From the NCBI GenBank assembly GCA_030037875.1, contig JASHPV010000068.1, positions 1 to 13,027 of the forward strand: a DNA stretch of 13,027 nt. Direction: 5' to 3'. Source of the DNA: Thermoplasmata archaeon. GTDB lineage: Archaea > Thermoplasmatota > Thermoplasmata > Lutacidiplasmatales > UBA184. A program made the translations under genes and the position numbers. Within the stretch, counting starts at the first letter, position 1. Every line of letters begins with the position of its first letter. The notes beneath the pieces were generated by a model that was given only the letters and a program-made list of their open reading frames with translations, made no database searches and was not told the origin of the DNA. Of the stretch, positions 12,607-13,027 are shown one piece after another.

Positions 12607-13027
12607 GATTCGGACGTCCCGCGGAGCGACGCCAAGGCGACGGGCAGGGACGTGGGGCGGAATCCGGCCTCCGCCAGCCGGCCTGGAACGAGCCCCGGGT
12701 GGCGCTCAGGAACGACCGTGTGCGGGGCCTCGGCCCCGCCCAACGCTTGACGCAGGGCAGCCGCGAATTCCGCCCGGGGGATTGACCCCGCGAGCGCGAC
12801 GTGGAACCGGCCGGTCAGTGGGTTCTCGACGAGCTCCCGAAGGGCCCGCGTAGCGTCACCGACAAAAGTAGGTTGAATCCGGTCCGGGGCGCCTTCCTGG
12901 CGACGTCCGAGCTCCCCGGCCAATCGGCGGTCGCATTCCCGGTGGCTGTTCCAGCCGAACAGCGCGGAAACGCGAAGGACCGCTACAGATCCCCGGAGCC
13001 GGTGGAGGAGCGACTCGGCTTCCGCCC
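12603..13027 (-). CDS. NAD-dependent epimerase/RmlD-like extended SDR, C-terminal part (5' end cut by window)
   Basis: The frame is open to the right edge, so only the last 141 residues are present; the TTG at 12923 is internal. The stretch VAVLRVSALFGWN matches the strand and loop after the catalytic YxxxK in extended short-chain dehydrogenases. It is followed by QPTFVGDATRALRELVENPLTGRFHVA, the usual substrate-domain block of dTDP-4-dehydrorhamnose reductase (RmlD) and related epimerases. The Rossmann cofactor motif and the catalytic Tyr-Lys are outside the window, so the reaction cannot be stated; RmlD-like reductase is the best guess and a general NAD-dependent epimerase is possible. The gene converges on ilvE, with the stop codons overlapping by four bases (TAG 12605-12603 and TAA 12604-12606), leaving no spacer for separate terminators. 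Confidence 0.82.
   Translation of the reverse strand, partial: AEAESLLHRLRGSVAVLRVSALFGWNSHRECDRRLAGELGRRQEGAPDRIQPTFVGDATRALRELVENPLTGRFHVALAGSIPRAEFAAALRQALGGAEAPHTVVPERHPGLVPGRLAEAGFRPTSLPVALASLRGTSES

Noticed and set aside
1..13027. CRISPR array, transposase, integrase, attachment sites
   Set aside because: No regularly spaced repeats, no DDE, tyrosine or serine recombinase motifs, and no tRNA with a flanking duplication were seen on reading both strands.

Overview
The window reads as a piece of a high-GC archaeal chromosome, most likely a Thermoplasmatota-type lineage; this is inferred from gene content and promoter style, not from a marker gene. Reasons: TATA-like boxes lie about 22-35 nt before many starts, giving leaderless or nearly leaderless mRNAs. 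A VapB-family antitoxin/PIN toxin pair and a DUF429 protein are present. A textbook TPP riboswitch precedes a thiamine transporter, and TPP riboswitches are known from Thermoplasma relatives. No rRNA, tRNA, CRISPR, transposase or phage gene was seen.

Left part (1-4700): the 3' end of an AIR-synthase/HypE-like gene, then a small putative gene on the minus strand, then the best feature of the window. That is a TPP riboswitch (about 663-757) followed by a perfect 8-bp hairpin (777-796) that abuts the ATG of thiB. It controls a complete thiamine ABC transporter operon: thiB (binding protein), thiP (permease) and thiQ (ATPase with an extra C-terminal domain). The genes overlap or nearly abut and are read as one unit.

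Middle part (4700-8465, all minus strand): asnA (ammonia-dependent asparagine synthetase), an alpha/beta hydrolase tightly coupled to a phosphoribosyltransferase, and a 10-TM EamA/DMT exporter. A 16-bp perfect palindrome sits just upstream of the phosphoribosyltransferase TATA box.

Right part (8466-13027): a cation diffusion facilitator divergent from the EamA gene; a vapBC-like toxin-antitoxin pair whose toxin seems to lack half of the PIN catalytic acids; an AT-rich, hairpin-containing gap (10289-10637); a DUF429 protein; a 344-nt gap holding an ilvE promoter with a palindrome at the expected transcription start; ilvE (branched-chain aminotransferase); and the 3' part of an extended-SDR/RmlD-like gene whose stop overlaps that of ilvE.

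Taken together this is mostly housekeeping and transport DNA (thiamine uptake, asparagine and branched-chain amino acid synthesis, metal efflux) with one small accessory module (vapBC and the AT-rich DNA after it). The two genes with real 5' leaders, thiB and ilvE, are also those with RNA or operator structures in the leader; most other genes look leaderless.
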